Below are positions 10,365-22,300 of a stretch of 64,000 nt of DNA, one piece after another. Source of the DNA: Brachionus plicatilis. Its lineage: Eukaryota > Rotifera > Eurotatoria > Ploima > Brachionidae. Under the pieces are notes generated by a model. It ran no database searches. It worked only from the letters and a program-made list of their open reading frames with translations, and had not been told where the DNA came from. The stretch spans positions 1,698,193 through 1,762,192 of the forward strand of contig QEOQ01000316.1 in assembly GCA_010279815.1 (NCBI GenBank), given 5' to 3'. The position numbers and the translations under genes were made by a program. Positions within the stretch are counted from its first letter, which is position 1, and every line of letters starts with the position of its first letter.

Positions 10365-10551
10365 ATGGATGAGAAAATTCAAGGCATCGGCAATGAAATA
10401 TCATGTGAATATTTAAAAAAATAAAAAAAAAAATTAAATTAACTTTTGTTTAATATTTGTAGCCAAGCAACCTGCTAGTCAAATAACGCTTAGCTTAATT
10501 CAAATATTAGGAATTTTCCTCTTGGTATTTAATTTTTATTACTTGACGTGA
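10365..10551 (+). CDS. Possible 42-residue single-pass membrane microprotein
   Basis: Exons 10365-10404 and 10463-10551 join in phase (donor GTGAAT, acceptor TTTGTAG). They give MDEKIQGIGNEISSKQPASQ followed by a hydrophobic stretch (ITLSLIQILGIFLLVFNFYY). The start lies only 73 bases from the divergent VPS3 start, in a promoter-like position, and 24 bases before the next gene's ATG. It could instead be 5' leader of the coiled-coil gene, acting as an upstream ORF. No family recognised. Confidence 0.3.
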
Positions 10552-10575
10552 TTTAGACAAGAGAGAATTAGATAA

Positions 10576-12432
10576 ATGAATATCAACTTAGAGAATTTAA
10601 ATCAAGAGCTTTCTAAGTCGTTTAAGAACACCGATTACGCGCAATGGGAACGAAGAACAACTGAGACTTCAAAAAAGTCTAGTAATTGATTATATCTTTA
10701 AATATTTAAATTAATTAATAATAATTAATTTAGAGTCAAATGAGAAGCCAAAGGCTAGCACCAAATTGCCTCCGGTAACCAACAGGTCTTCCCAATCAAA
10801 CTCCAGATCTCATACACCTGAGCGAAAATGCTCGCCTTATTGCAATCATAGAAAGTCTGATATACATCCGAATCGAATTGTTTACAAAACAAAAAAACAG
10901 CTCCAAGAGGAAGAAAATCATAGATTTTTATTGAGCACAAGAATCAAATGTAAATTATTTGATTTTTTAATTTAATAAAAAAAAAAAAGATATACTGGAA
11001 TAGGGAACAATTGAAAAATTAAAAAATTGAATACTTTATTTGATGAAATTTAAGTTGTTTAAAAATAACTATGAATAAAGTTTAAAACCCAAACAAAAAA
11101 AAATTTAATTTTAAATTTTTTGTTTTGCTCCTTGTTCCAATTCACAAAGCCAAAAATTAATTTTAAATTAAAACAATTAAAATTTTGTTTTCAAAAAAAT
11201 TAAAATATTAATTAAATTTTTTTTTTACTCAAAGATATCAAGCAGTATATTTCATCTCTTAAGGACCGTGAGCTTGAACTGATTGAAAAAAATAGAGCCA
11301 TAATGGAATATATTGATAGAACTGAGCGATCTGCTAATGAGAGTGTCGATGTGATTTTAAGAAAATACGAAAAATATCAAGTGATATTTAACAATAAATG
11401 AGATAATTTATGATTAATTTTTTTGTTGCAGGAAGTCAAAAAAACGATTGTTGATAAACACTGCGAAGAGGAAGAAAGCGAACACAAAGAATTAATAGAG
11501 CTGAAAAAAGAACTTTCTAATGACTTAAAAAGTTAGGATGCAAAATTTTATTTATTTTTGAAATAATTTTTTTTATTTTAGAGCACCAGGAGTGCTCGGA
11601 TTTGATTGAAAAGGAGCTCAAAGAAGCGCAGGAATTGGAAAAAAGACTGTCTATCTACAAAAATCAAGAATATCCCGAAAAACTTTTGCAAATAAATAAT
11701 TTAAAAAAGAAATTAGCTGATAATAATGATCTACATGATCAAGAAAGAGATAATCTCATAGAAATTATTAAAAGCGAACACAATCGCATTATTCAGCATC
11801 AGCAAGAAGTGGTCAAACAGGTCACAGACAATGTGTCAGTAGTGAGTTATTAAATTTTTTAGATTTAAAACTAACTGAAAAAAAAGAGACCTAATAAATC
11901 AGTTCTGAGCAAATAATAGTTTATTAGTATTTTATTTTTGTATTGTAAAAAAAATATTTTATTGGTAGATATGGTTACAATTCGATTGATAAAAATATTG
12001 ACAATATAATTACTATTTATTTAACATTTTTAAATTAAAAAAAAAAATCATTTTTATTATTCTAGGAAGCAATGAAAGAAATGCACGAATCATTAAAAGA
12101 AATGGCAAATTATAACATATCATTAAAATCAGTAATTTAATTTTTATTGTAAATTTTTTCAAGTGATGTGAAACATTTTAAAGGAAATTGAGTTTTATAA
12201 TTATTACACCGACGAACTTAAGGCTCAAGTAGATGAGCTTGAAAAGGAAGTTTCAGATCTAAAGTTAGATGAAAGGCGTAAGGTAAAAAATATTGTCTTT
12301 GCTGATGTGTGTAAAAAACGTGGCATGTAAGTATCGACATTTCGCCGACACATTTGTCTAAACTTTTCTATTTTTTTTAACTAAAGCTGTTTGCCTGAGA
12401 TGGATGTTGTTTTGAATGTGGAAAATAATTGA
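10576..12432 (+). CDS. Coiled-coil protein, possibly C20orf96-like
   Basis: Eight exons, 10576-10681, 10734-10949, 11235-11380, 11432-11531, 11582-11841, 12066-12131, 12184-12326 and 12387-12432, keep phase throughout and encode 360 residues. Residues 1-110 are polar and low in structure, with Ser/Arg/Pro-rich SNSRSHTPERK. From about 110 onward it is continuous charged coiled coil (SLKDRELELIEKNRAIMEYI, YKNQEYPEKLLQINNLKKKL, LKAQVDELEKEVSDL). It ends with CLPEMDVVLNVENN. Length and the coil followed by a short Pro/Asp C-terminus recall vertebrate C20orf96, but this is a memory-based suggestion. No catalytic motif. The 285-base intron between exons 2 and 3 and the 224-base intron between exons 5 and 6 are the only long ones. 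Confidence 0.75.
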
Positions 12433-15215
12433 TTTTTTAGTAAAGAATGTTCGAAAACATTTAGTTTTGATTAAATTTAATTTTTGAATAAATTTTTTTG
12501 TAACACGATTTTTCACACTCATTTCAAAGATAAAAATTAACAACTAATTTAAGATAAATAAATATTTTTTTAAATGAAAATATTTATAATCTATTTTTGC
12601 CTTGGAGAAATGAACCAAGCTTTCTGATTAAAGTCTCAAATGCATTGACATTGAGAAAAATTTTATCTATTTTCAAAACATTAATACGAATAAATTATTT
12701 ATTTTGTCAAAAAGCTGTTCAAGTTTGGTATAGAATTAAATCGATTGTCAACAAAAGACTAAATTGATGTAAATTTTATTCAAATAAAAAATGATTTCAT
12801 TTGAAAAAAAAATTATTTTTCATTTAAAGTGCTAAATGATTGCAGAGATAAACATTTTTGAGAAAAAAATCCAAAATTTGATCTGATTCTTAAAGAAATA
12901 TCAGACGATAAACAAAACCCTCTAACTAATAACTTGATATTAATTTGTAGAGTAAAGAGAAGAGATGGCTTTATTTTTAGATTTTTTTCTACCCGAAGAA
13001 AATAATAATATGATAGAACAAGTTTTGTTTTTGTTTCAATTCAAGTCATGTCTTTAATTAAGTTATACAATTTTGATTTTTTTGTTTGTGATAATTTAAA
13101 CTATTCGTTTAAAAAAAAAAAGAAAAAGCTTTTATATTTGACTTTATTAGGAAAATACTTATTTATCAGCTAAGATAAAATTTGTTTTAAATTTTCAAAT
13201 TATTACATTTTGTTAATTATCCAAAACAAACTTTGATCAAGACATGTTTATTTAGACGAAAAATTAATACTTGTCACTTGGGATAAAAATTTTATTTGTT
13301 CATTAATCGAATGTTAATAATAAAGTAATAAATAAAAATTTTTCTAGTCAACATTTTATGAGCCGACAGCTTGAGACCCACATGCCTAATTAGCTTTCTG
13401 TAATAAATTAAGAAAATCGATATAAATCTCAGCAGTATAAATTTCCAAGATTTGGATTTTGCAGAAATTAGACCTTGGCCAAAGTAAGTCTAAATTTTTG
13501 TTCAGCAGTGATTAGATAAAACTTGTCTATAAAATACTTAAGCTGAAAAATAGTATATTTGTGTCAATCAAATTCAAGATTTGGCAAAAAATATTTTTTT
13601 CTTTGCTAAAGCGATCAACTCAAAAACAAAATTCAAATTTAATATATTTTTTTGGGATTTTTATAGAAGCAATGTTAAATAAAAAAGTGCTTTTTTTATC
13701 AATATTTTAATATGTACCTTGGAGACTTATCTCGACGTCTAGCTAGTCGATATGACAGCAGCTTTATCTAGAAAAATTGTCTCTATCAATTGAGTAGACT
13801 CTCACTGAACACTTCATTTATTTGAAAAATAATTAAAATACAATCAAAAAAAAATTTAATTAAAAATTAAAGTTATTTTAAATTAGATTAATATTATTAA
13901 AAAATAATCTATTAAATGACAAGTTTGGCTCATTTTGGATACAACAAATGCCAAAATTTTGTCAACTAGTCGGGCTCGCCTCGAGTCCCGACCTGGCAAT
14001 GGCGTAATAAGACAAATTTGATTTGCGTTAAATTGCTATTTTCAAGCTTGTTTCTTTTATTTGTAAATATTTGATAGTTTTGACTAGCAATATCTAATAT
14101 CTCTCTAAGTTATTTTTTACTTTTTTTTTGGTAAAAATTTTACTCTAGGACGTAAATTATGCGTCTTTTTATCTTCTAGTTTTTAATTATCCACACTCAA
14201 ATTTTATTTACCATGAAGAAATACAACAATTATTTTCTACAGTTCCACTGACGCCCATCTGAACAAAATATCAGGTGCTATTTTCCCACTAGATAACAAA
14301 ACTAATCTATGCATGTTTTCTTACACTGCCATCAGACCTAAACTAATTAACTGTTCCAAAGTAAATATTAATTAAGAATATTTTCTTTCCAGTTGAACGA
14401 TCAGGGCAAGGCAAGCGTGCCCAATTTAAGGTATCCAAAAATCGATCAGCACAAAGTTTCTCATTATGCTATCATAAAATTAGCTGGTGTTAATTGTGAG
14501 TTGTGGATGCTGGGTCAGTGGTGACGTCACATTTGCATCATTGTTCGAATTAGACAAGTTAATTAGAAATACGCTGAACCCAGACACAGAATCCCCAGCA
14601 AAAAGTGCCCACTATAGGGTTTCATTTGTGTACAAAACAAATTTGTCAACATAGAGACTCAATTAACTTTGGAGCTAATATTAAAAATTAAATAAAGTGG
14701 ACACATTTTAATAAAGTTTTTTTTTGTTGTTGTTGTTCGGGATCAATATTAAAAAATGAAAAAAAAATTTAATTTATTTTTTTGAATTTGTGCCGACCCG
14801 GGCGCGCATGAGTGAGAAAATGTGCAAATGAAAACTTTATGTGTGTGTGGTGAATTAAAGGCCAGCTCGAATTTCTGACCATTTCATAATTCAATTAAAT
14901 TGTGAACTAGAATGAATATTATTGAATTTTTTGCTATTTATTAAAGAAAACAAAAATAATAAATCATAGAATCATAGAAGATTAGCTCTACGAAACAAAA
15001 TTTAATTAGAATATGAGAAAATACAAATATTAGTAGTAGTGGACAGAAAGAAAAAAAAAGGGACAAACAAAAAAAAGTCATTTTTAGCCGGGATATATGG
15101 TGATGATAAAAATATGTTTACGACAAATTTGAGGTGTATGCCAAATATCAAAATTGGATAAATAGATAAATCAAGTTAATCTATTAAACTTTTCCCATAG
15201 GTTTTTTAGTTTGGT
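12433..15215. other. Gene-poor spacer upstream of spire
   Basis: No convincing coding exon. It holds a GC-rich imperfect inverted repeat at about 13968-13991 (GTCGGG ... CCCGAC), which could be a transposon end. Around 14390-14630 composition is more balanced than the surroundings and includes the regulatory-site candidate listed next. Confidence 0.5.
14522..14538. promoter_or_regulatory. CRE palindrome next to octamer site
   Basis: TGACGTCA (full CREB/ATF palindrome) at 14522-14529 is followed one base later by ATTTGCAT (POU octamer) at 14531-14538. Both are exact consensus sites in a locally less AT-rich block 1.8 kb upstream of the spire ATG. Functional role is inference. Confidence 0.3.
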
Positions 15216-15636
15216 NNNNNNNNNNNNNNNNNNNNNNNNNNNNNNNNNNNNNNNNNNNNNNNNNNNNNNNNNNNNNNNNNNNNNNNNNNNNNNNNNNNNN
15301 NNNNNNNNNNNNNNNNNNNNNNNNNNNNNNNNNNNNNNNNNNNNNNNNNNNNNNNNNNNNNNNNNNNNNNNNNNNNNNNNNNNNNNNNNNNNNNNNNNNN
15401 NNNNNNNNNNNNNNNNNNNNNNNNNNNNNNNNNNNNNNNNNNNNNNNNNNNNNNNNNNNNNNNNNNNNNNNNNNNNNNNNNNNNNNNNNNNNNNNNNNNN
15501 NNNNNNNNNNNNNNNNNNNNNNNNNNNNNNNNNNNNNNNNNNNNNNNNNNNNNNNNNNNNNNNNNNNNNNNNNNNNNNNNNNNNNNNNNNNNNNNNNNNN
15601 NNNNNNNNNNNNNNNNNNNNNNNNNNNNNNNNNNNN
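15216..15636. other. Assembly gap (421 N)
   Basis: Run of undetermined bases; may hide 5' exons or promoter of spire. Confidence 0.99.
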
Positions 15637-16320
15637 TTTTTTTTTTTTAAATAGAAAAATATTTAGTCATTTTTTTGTGACAGAATGTTGCGCAATTGAA
15701 CACAATTCCAAGTTGGCAAATAAATTATTCAAATTTTGTTGCCGACACAGAATGTCTTTGGAGCTTGATATCTGTTTAATTAGCATTTTGTTCTTGTTGT
15801 GGGTGTTGTGTTGAATTCATTTATTAAAATATCACCTTTTTTGCGTTCTCTCCATTTTCTAAGTACGAAAATCATTGCAGCGTTTCATTTTAGTTGAATG
15901 TGATAAATTGTCAATTTTTTTTGAGGTCGTCAATTTTGACATTTGTGGCCAACAAAAGAGAACGCTAATCTAGATAATAATTGATATTTGGAAAAAGATT
16001 ACTAATGAGTCATCCCGCCACTGCTCACCTATTTGTGTCTATAATTTCCTATCTATTCATTAGAAGCTGGTCGCCAAACTAGTAATTGCTTCAATTGAGT
16101 AGCTATGTGGGCCATTTGAGCCATTTGGCCGCTTTTCTGTCTCTTCCATTCCAATAACAAAACAAAATGAAAAGCAAAAATAAAATATTGATTTTTTTCT
16201 CTCTCATCTATTTCTTCCCTAATGTTACATGTTATTATGTTTGAATTTTAATAAAATAATTTTGAAAAACTTATAAAAAAAAATTTGAATATTTTTATTA
16301 GAATTTTGTTTAGAGTTGAA
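15637..16320. other. Spire 5' region, no coding exon seen
   Basis: No protein-like ORF. A plausible splice acceptor (TTTTGTTTAG, ending 16313) sits seven bases before the spire ATG, so a non-coding 5' exon may lie upstream or in the gap. Confidence 0.4.
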
Positions 16321-19300
16321 ATGAATGGTATGGAGGAACATGTGCCGGTAGAGCTGGTCGACAATGCGACCGAAGACGAGGAGGAGGAGGACGAGTGCGC
16401 CACCCAAGTTGCCAAAGTGGGTAGCGCCGCGGCAAGCGCAAACAATTCCTGCGACCAACTTCTCAACTTCCACGAAATACTCCACTTGTTCAACACGGCC
16501 ATCAGCGAGGAGCAGGCCTGGGCAGTCCTGTACCAAGTGCTTGTCGAGTTCGAGCGGGCGCTGGCCTCCCATCTGCAGCTGGTCTGGCACAACCTGGACA
16601 AAATTGACATCTACTTGCTCAACTTTGCCAAAGACGGCTCCATTTCGTTTGACTTTGGCGCGCAAAGCGACGCGAGCGCGTTGCTCGCGCCGGACCGCCG
16701 CTCCATCGAGTCCCGGGTGCTCACCTCAGTGGCCTATCTGATATTCGACGCCCTGGACTACGGCAACAGCCAGACCAGCGAGCCCAGTCTGCACTCGTCG
16801 CTCTCCAACCTGCTCATCTTCATATCGGGCCACTGCAAGGAGTTTAGTGAGGACGCGGACGACGAGGGCTACGACCAGGACCAGGACGAGGAGGAGAGCG
16901 CGCCGACTGTGGCCAAGGCCATCCAGATCTGCCAGCACAACGTCAACGAGCCCGACTATCACTACAAGGCAGTGTGTCGCGGTCTGTACGCCCAGGCGTA
17001 CGAGCTCAAGGCGTTTCTGGCCAAGATCGAGGACAGCAAAAAGTGCATACGGGACGCCGGCAAGGACCCGACCAAGTACTGCTTCGAAATATTGGACAAG
17101 ACGGACTGGGCCAAAATTTGGATGCAGGTCATCACCGAGCTCAGACACGGCGTCAAGCTCAGAAAAGTGGTCGAGCTGCCGCAAACGCGCCGCCACATCG
17201 AGTACGAGCTCACGCCATTCGAAATTCTCCTTGACCAGATACGCGCCAAACAGTACCACTTGAAAAAAGTGTCGCTTGACTCGTCGCTGGCGCCCGAGAT
17301 CAAAAAAAGCGCGCGCGACATCATACTCGAGTTTATCAGGTCGCGGCCTCCGCTCAGAAAATCCTCGCTCCGAAAGCTCAACACTTCCAGATCGTTTTGT
17401 GCCAAAGCGCAGCCCAGTCTGCACGAACAACTCATGAACTCCATTCGCAACTACTCGACACCGTTGCGCAAAATCAAGCCACAAGAGACCAAAGCAACCA
17501 GAGAAGACGACCAGACCAGCAATGACGCCAAAAATGAGTCCAAGCGCCGCGTTGTCAAAGCTGACAAAAAACTGCTCAACAACCTCAATTCGAGTGATAC
17601 TGTAAATTTTAATAAAAGTTTTTAAGGTTCACCAAATGCTAAAACGTCCACGCTATCTTAGGATTCGGGTTGGAAAATTTTTTTTTTCCGCTACAGGGTC
17701 TTAAAAATTTTTTTAATTGTCAAAAGTATGCTTCGGTCCGATCAGAATATCTTTTGATAACATATACAAAATATATAAAAATTGCATACCATCTTGTAGA
17801 GCGAAAAATTCTCTACTAGAAAATAATATTTTTTTCTTCTAAATTGTAGGTTTTACTTTTTTTATTTTCTCTTTTTAATTTCTCTTAAAAAATGTGTTCA
17901 AAATGAGGCGTTTTTAAATAAATTGAAAAAAATAAAGTTTTTTGAAGTTTTTAATCAAAATTTTAAGTAAAAACGTTTGAGAAAATGAAAATTTTTTTTA
18001 AAGAATCAATGACCTTTTTTTGTAGAAAAGAAGATTTATAAAAAATTAATCAAAAGATTTTGGAGATGAGTAAAAGGCTACAAAAATGGTGCTGACTATG
18101 GTCAAATATAAAAAATTTATTTTCAGGTCATTCAAAAGAAAAAGTTAAAGAACATTTGAGAATTTTCAAAAAAAGTGTTCAAAATGAGGCGTTTTTAAAA
18201 AAATTGAAAAAAATAAAGTTTATTGAAGGATTAATCAAAATTTGTATCAAAATCTTTTTCTTTTTGATTTTTTTGGGATTAAAGAAAGAGGTAAGAAAAA
18301 GATTTTGATACAAATTTTGATTAATCCTTCAATAAACTTTATTTTTTTCAATTTTTTTAAAAATGCCTCATTTTGAACACTTTTTTTAAGAGAAAATAAA
18401 AAAAGTGGTCCCAACATTTTGTTCAGAATTTTCTCTAATTTCATAATCTGTATAGAAAAGCAGGGGTCGGAGGGGAAACAGCGGACTAGATACAAAAATA
18501 GTGAAAAAATACCATTTTTTTTCCATTTTTTGCCAAATTATCGATCTATTGGTAAAATAATAGATTAAATTAATACATCATTTTGTAGATGAGACCGTGC
18601 GCCTTCAGAATATATACATATTAATAAGGTTATGTCTATTAGAACATGAGATATTTTAGCTCAAAGGTAACTAAATTTTGTTTTTTTTATATCTTTGAGA
18701 TCAAAATTTATTTTTTTGACAATACCTAAAAAAACAATTTTTAAAAGGTTTTCAAGTATGCAGATTAATATTTTAAAGTCGGTTTGCTGAAATTCAGATA
18801 GTGCTGTAGTTTTGCTACGCGCGAACCTTATATGTATAAATCTTACTTTTAAAAAAAAATTACAACTTTTTAACAAAATTTTAAGTAAATGAGTTATCTT
18901 GTTCTTTTTCAAAAAAATTTAAAATTAATTAACTAAAGGGGTAATGCAATTATAAAGTCAATTCAAAAGATTGTTTGAAATTCTCAAATTTTATTTAACT
19001 TTTTCTTTTGAATGACCTGAAAAATATGTTTTTAATATTTGACCATAGTCAGCACCATTTTTGTTGCCTTTTACTGATCTCCAAAATCTTTTGATTAATT
19101 TTTTATAAATCTTCTTTTCTTCTAAAAAGGTCATTGATTCTTTAAAAAAAATTTCATTTTTTCAAACGTTTTTACTTAACATTTTGATTAAAAACTTCAA
19201 AAAACTTTATTTTTTTCAATTTTTTTAAAAATGCCTCATTTTGAACACTTTTTTTAATAGAAATAAAAAAGAAAATAAAAAAAGAAAAACCTACAATTTG

Positions 19301-22300
19301 TTCAAAATTTTCTCTAGTTTCAGAATTTGTTTATCTCATTTATGGTCATGGGGGTCCCCTGGGACTAGATACAAATAAACAAAAAATGGGTAAAATTTCG
19401 GCTTTTTTTGAAAATTTCTCGGGACTAAATTTTTTTTCGGAAGAAAAAAAAAATAATTTTCTAGTAGAAAACTTTTCGCTCAAGATGGTATGCAATTTTT
19501 ATATATTTTGTATGTTATCAAAAGATATTCTGATCGGACCGAAGCATACTTTTGGCAATTAAAAAACGTTTTAAGACCCTATAGCGGAAAAAAAAAATTT
19601 TCCAACCCGAATCCTTAGATAGCGTGGACGTCTTAGCATTTCATAAATCCTAAAATTTTTTTTTTATTCAAATTTTTTTGCTCTAAAGGATGTGAGCGAC
19701 ATTGATGATGATGAGCTAAGAGATTTGCCCGTTTTGTCAGAAGAACAGGACGCTTTGGACATTGATTTGATGAAAAGTTTGCTGGAGAGTGTGCAGATGA
19801 AGAGCAAGAAGCGGATCAAGGCGCCGGACTCGCTGAGGTCGCCTTTGGCGCCGTGGCGCAACACCGAAGACGAATGGAAAAATGTGCTCTGCGAGGAAAT
19901 GAAGCCAGAGCCCAAAGTAAACCGAAGGCACACCATGAGCTTGGCCGACCTCAATCGCCTCACTTCCAGCATATCGGCCTTTAATATTTTTGCCCGTGCT
20001 GACAAATCCAACACAGACTCGTTGCATGACCAAGAAAACCATTCGTATAGCTTCAAGCATTCCAAAGTAAGTGATAATTGTCAAAGTGATAAAAAAAAGT
20101 CCACAAATCCGGTATATTGTAAGAGCGGACCGGGCTACTCCGATTTTGGCTATGTCACTAGCCATCACTTGATTAAAGTAAGCTATTGAGCTAAATTGTT
20201 GTTTGCTTTTGTTGGCTGTTTTTTGTCATGTCTGTGGGGCTTTTTTTCTTTTTTTTTTTTTTTTAAAAATTGGTCCTCAAAATTTTTATTTTTTTTTCCA
20301 GGTCTTATTTGAAATATTTTTTTTTACAATGAGACATTAATCAAGAGTTATTTTGATAAATTAGAAAAATTACTTTTTTTATTTTTTCTTTTAGAGAAAA
20401 GAGCTCATTTTTAATTTTAATTTTAATTTTATGTCAGTTTAACAATTTTTAAAAAAAATTCAGAAGCTTTTATTTTTCATAATTTTTTTGAAATATTTAC
20501 AAAAATTTGGCCTTTATTCTAGTGTTAAATGTTTGATTGTTGGTGCGATAAAAAAATTTTGTGTCTAATTAAATTTTGTTAATTATGATTTTAAATATTT
20601 AAAGCAACAACAAAAAATGTTGTTTTTGAGTTCAAAATTTTGAGGCTTTTAGAACAGATTTTGGATAGAGTGGTCGCAAAGTTCATCAAAAAATAAATAC
20701 TTTATTTAAAATAATTAATTGCGAATTGATAAGAAAAATAGGTGAGCTTTACTAATATTCTCTTGAAATTTTAATGTCAAATTTGACCGATAATATTATT
20801 GCCATCTGTTTTAATCCATGGTGACCAAAAGAATCATTTGTTTTAAATTAATTTTAAAGTGATGGATTAAGAATTAGTTTTGTCAAAAAATGAATGAATG
20901 TTTTGGTTGATTTATTTATTTTTCGAATTAAATTAAACTCTGTTTCTAATCAAATTTAGAGAAATTTTTCCAAATTGAGTGGATGAAAATTGAAATTTAA
21001 AATGAAGACATTCATTTTAATTACCAAAAGCATTGACGAAACAAAAATTAAAACAATATGCAAAGAAAATATTTCCTATTTTAAAATTTATTTAAAATTT
21101 AATTAAATAAAAATTCCGAACTGCAATTTTTAGGAAAAAATTCACTGTAATTGACATTGAATAAATTAGTACACAAAACAGATTTTTAAGCTTTTAACTT
21201 TGATTTTTTTTTGAAAAATTTTTCATGCAGCTAAATGGATTTTAGCAATTGTTTTAATTTTAGAAAAATATAGGTGCCAATGTATTCAGATGATTCATTG
21301 CATTTGAAAATTAGAAAAACGTGAGTCAAAATTGTATTTTAAATTACGAATTAAATATAAATAGACTGGGGCTTTATAAAAGTATTATTTAAAAAAAATT
21401 TAAATTCTTCTTTTTACAATTATATTCTGAATAAGATGAAATTTAATTAAAAAAATTAATTTTTTCTTTAAATAAATAAATGTCAAATAATCTTTTTATT
21501 TATTTTTACTCTTTAAAATTCTTGAATCAAAATAAGTTATTTTAATGAAATAAAATAAAATTTGCATATCAAATTTTTGATTTGATTATTTGTCATCGCA
21601 AGGTAAAAATGTAATCCATTTAAAGTAAAATAAACTCAAAATGAGGGTTAATCAGTTGGTGTGCCTTACTTTAATTATAAAAAAATAAAATATAAGAATA
21701 ATTAATAGAGTTACTTAGTTAGTTGTTTATATTTACATTTAATAACAAATGAAGTTCTATTTATTACATAGTTTGAAAAATGGCTAAATCCACTTACCAT
21801 GATTTTAAGTCTAACTTTTTGACTTGAAATTTTTTTAAAAAATCTGTTACTTTAATTTAAAAAATACTTTATTAAATACTCAAAATAATCGCTTATTTAT
21901 TTATCATTCAAAAATTGAAAATTTATGAGATGCTATGTTTTTAACAACTAAGTCCAAAAATCAAACAATTGTAAATCGAATTTTATATGGCAAAATTATA
22001 GTTTTCTCATGATTTTATTTAACAATTTTTTTTTCATGTAAATTTAAAAAAAACAGAGAATTATTGAATTGGTAGTCAACTTTAGTAAAATAGTTCTCAA
22101 GACGTGAACAAAAAAAACAGAATTTTCAAAAGGGGATCTTTAATTACTGAAGTTTGAAGACCTAATTTTAATTAAGAGTTTCAAAGTAAACCAGCAGGCT
22201 TAGGCTCATATCTCAAGAGACTAATTAAAACTTCATTTATTGTTATTAATTTTTTTTAAATTTATTTATTTTTAACAGTTAAATAAAGCTTACTTTTTTA

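Noticed and set aside
15211..15654. Apparent ORF spanning the first gap
   Set aside because: Consists of undetermined bases.
16225..17484. Several long open frames on both strands across spire exon 1
   Set aside because: Caused by high GC and few stops; the KIND and WH2 motifs fix the true frame.
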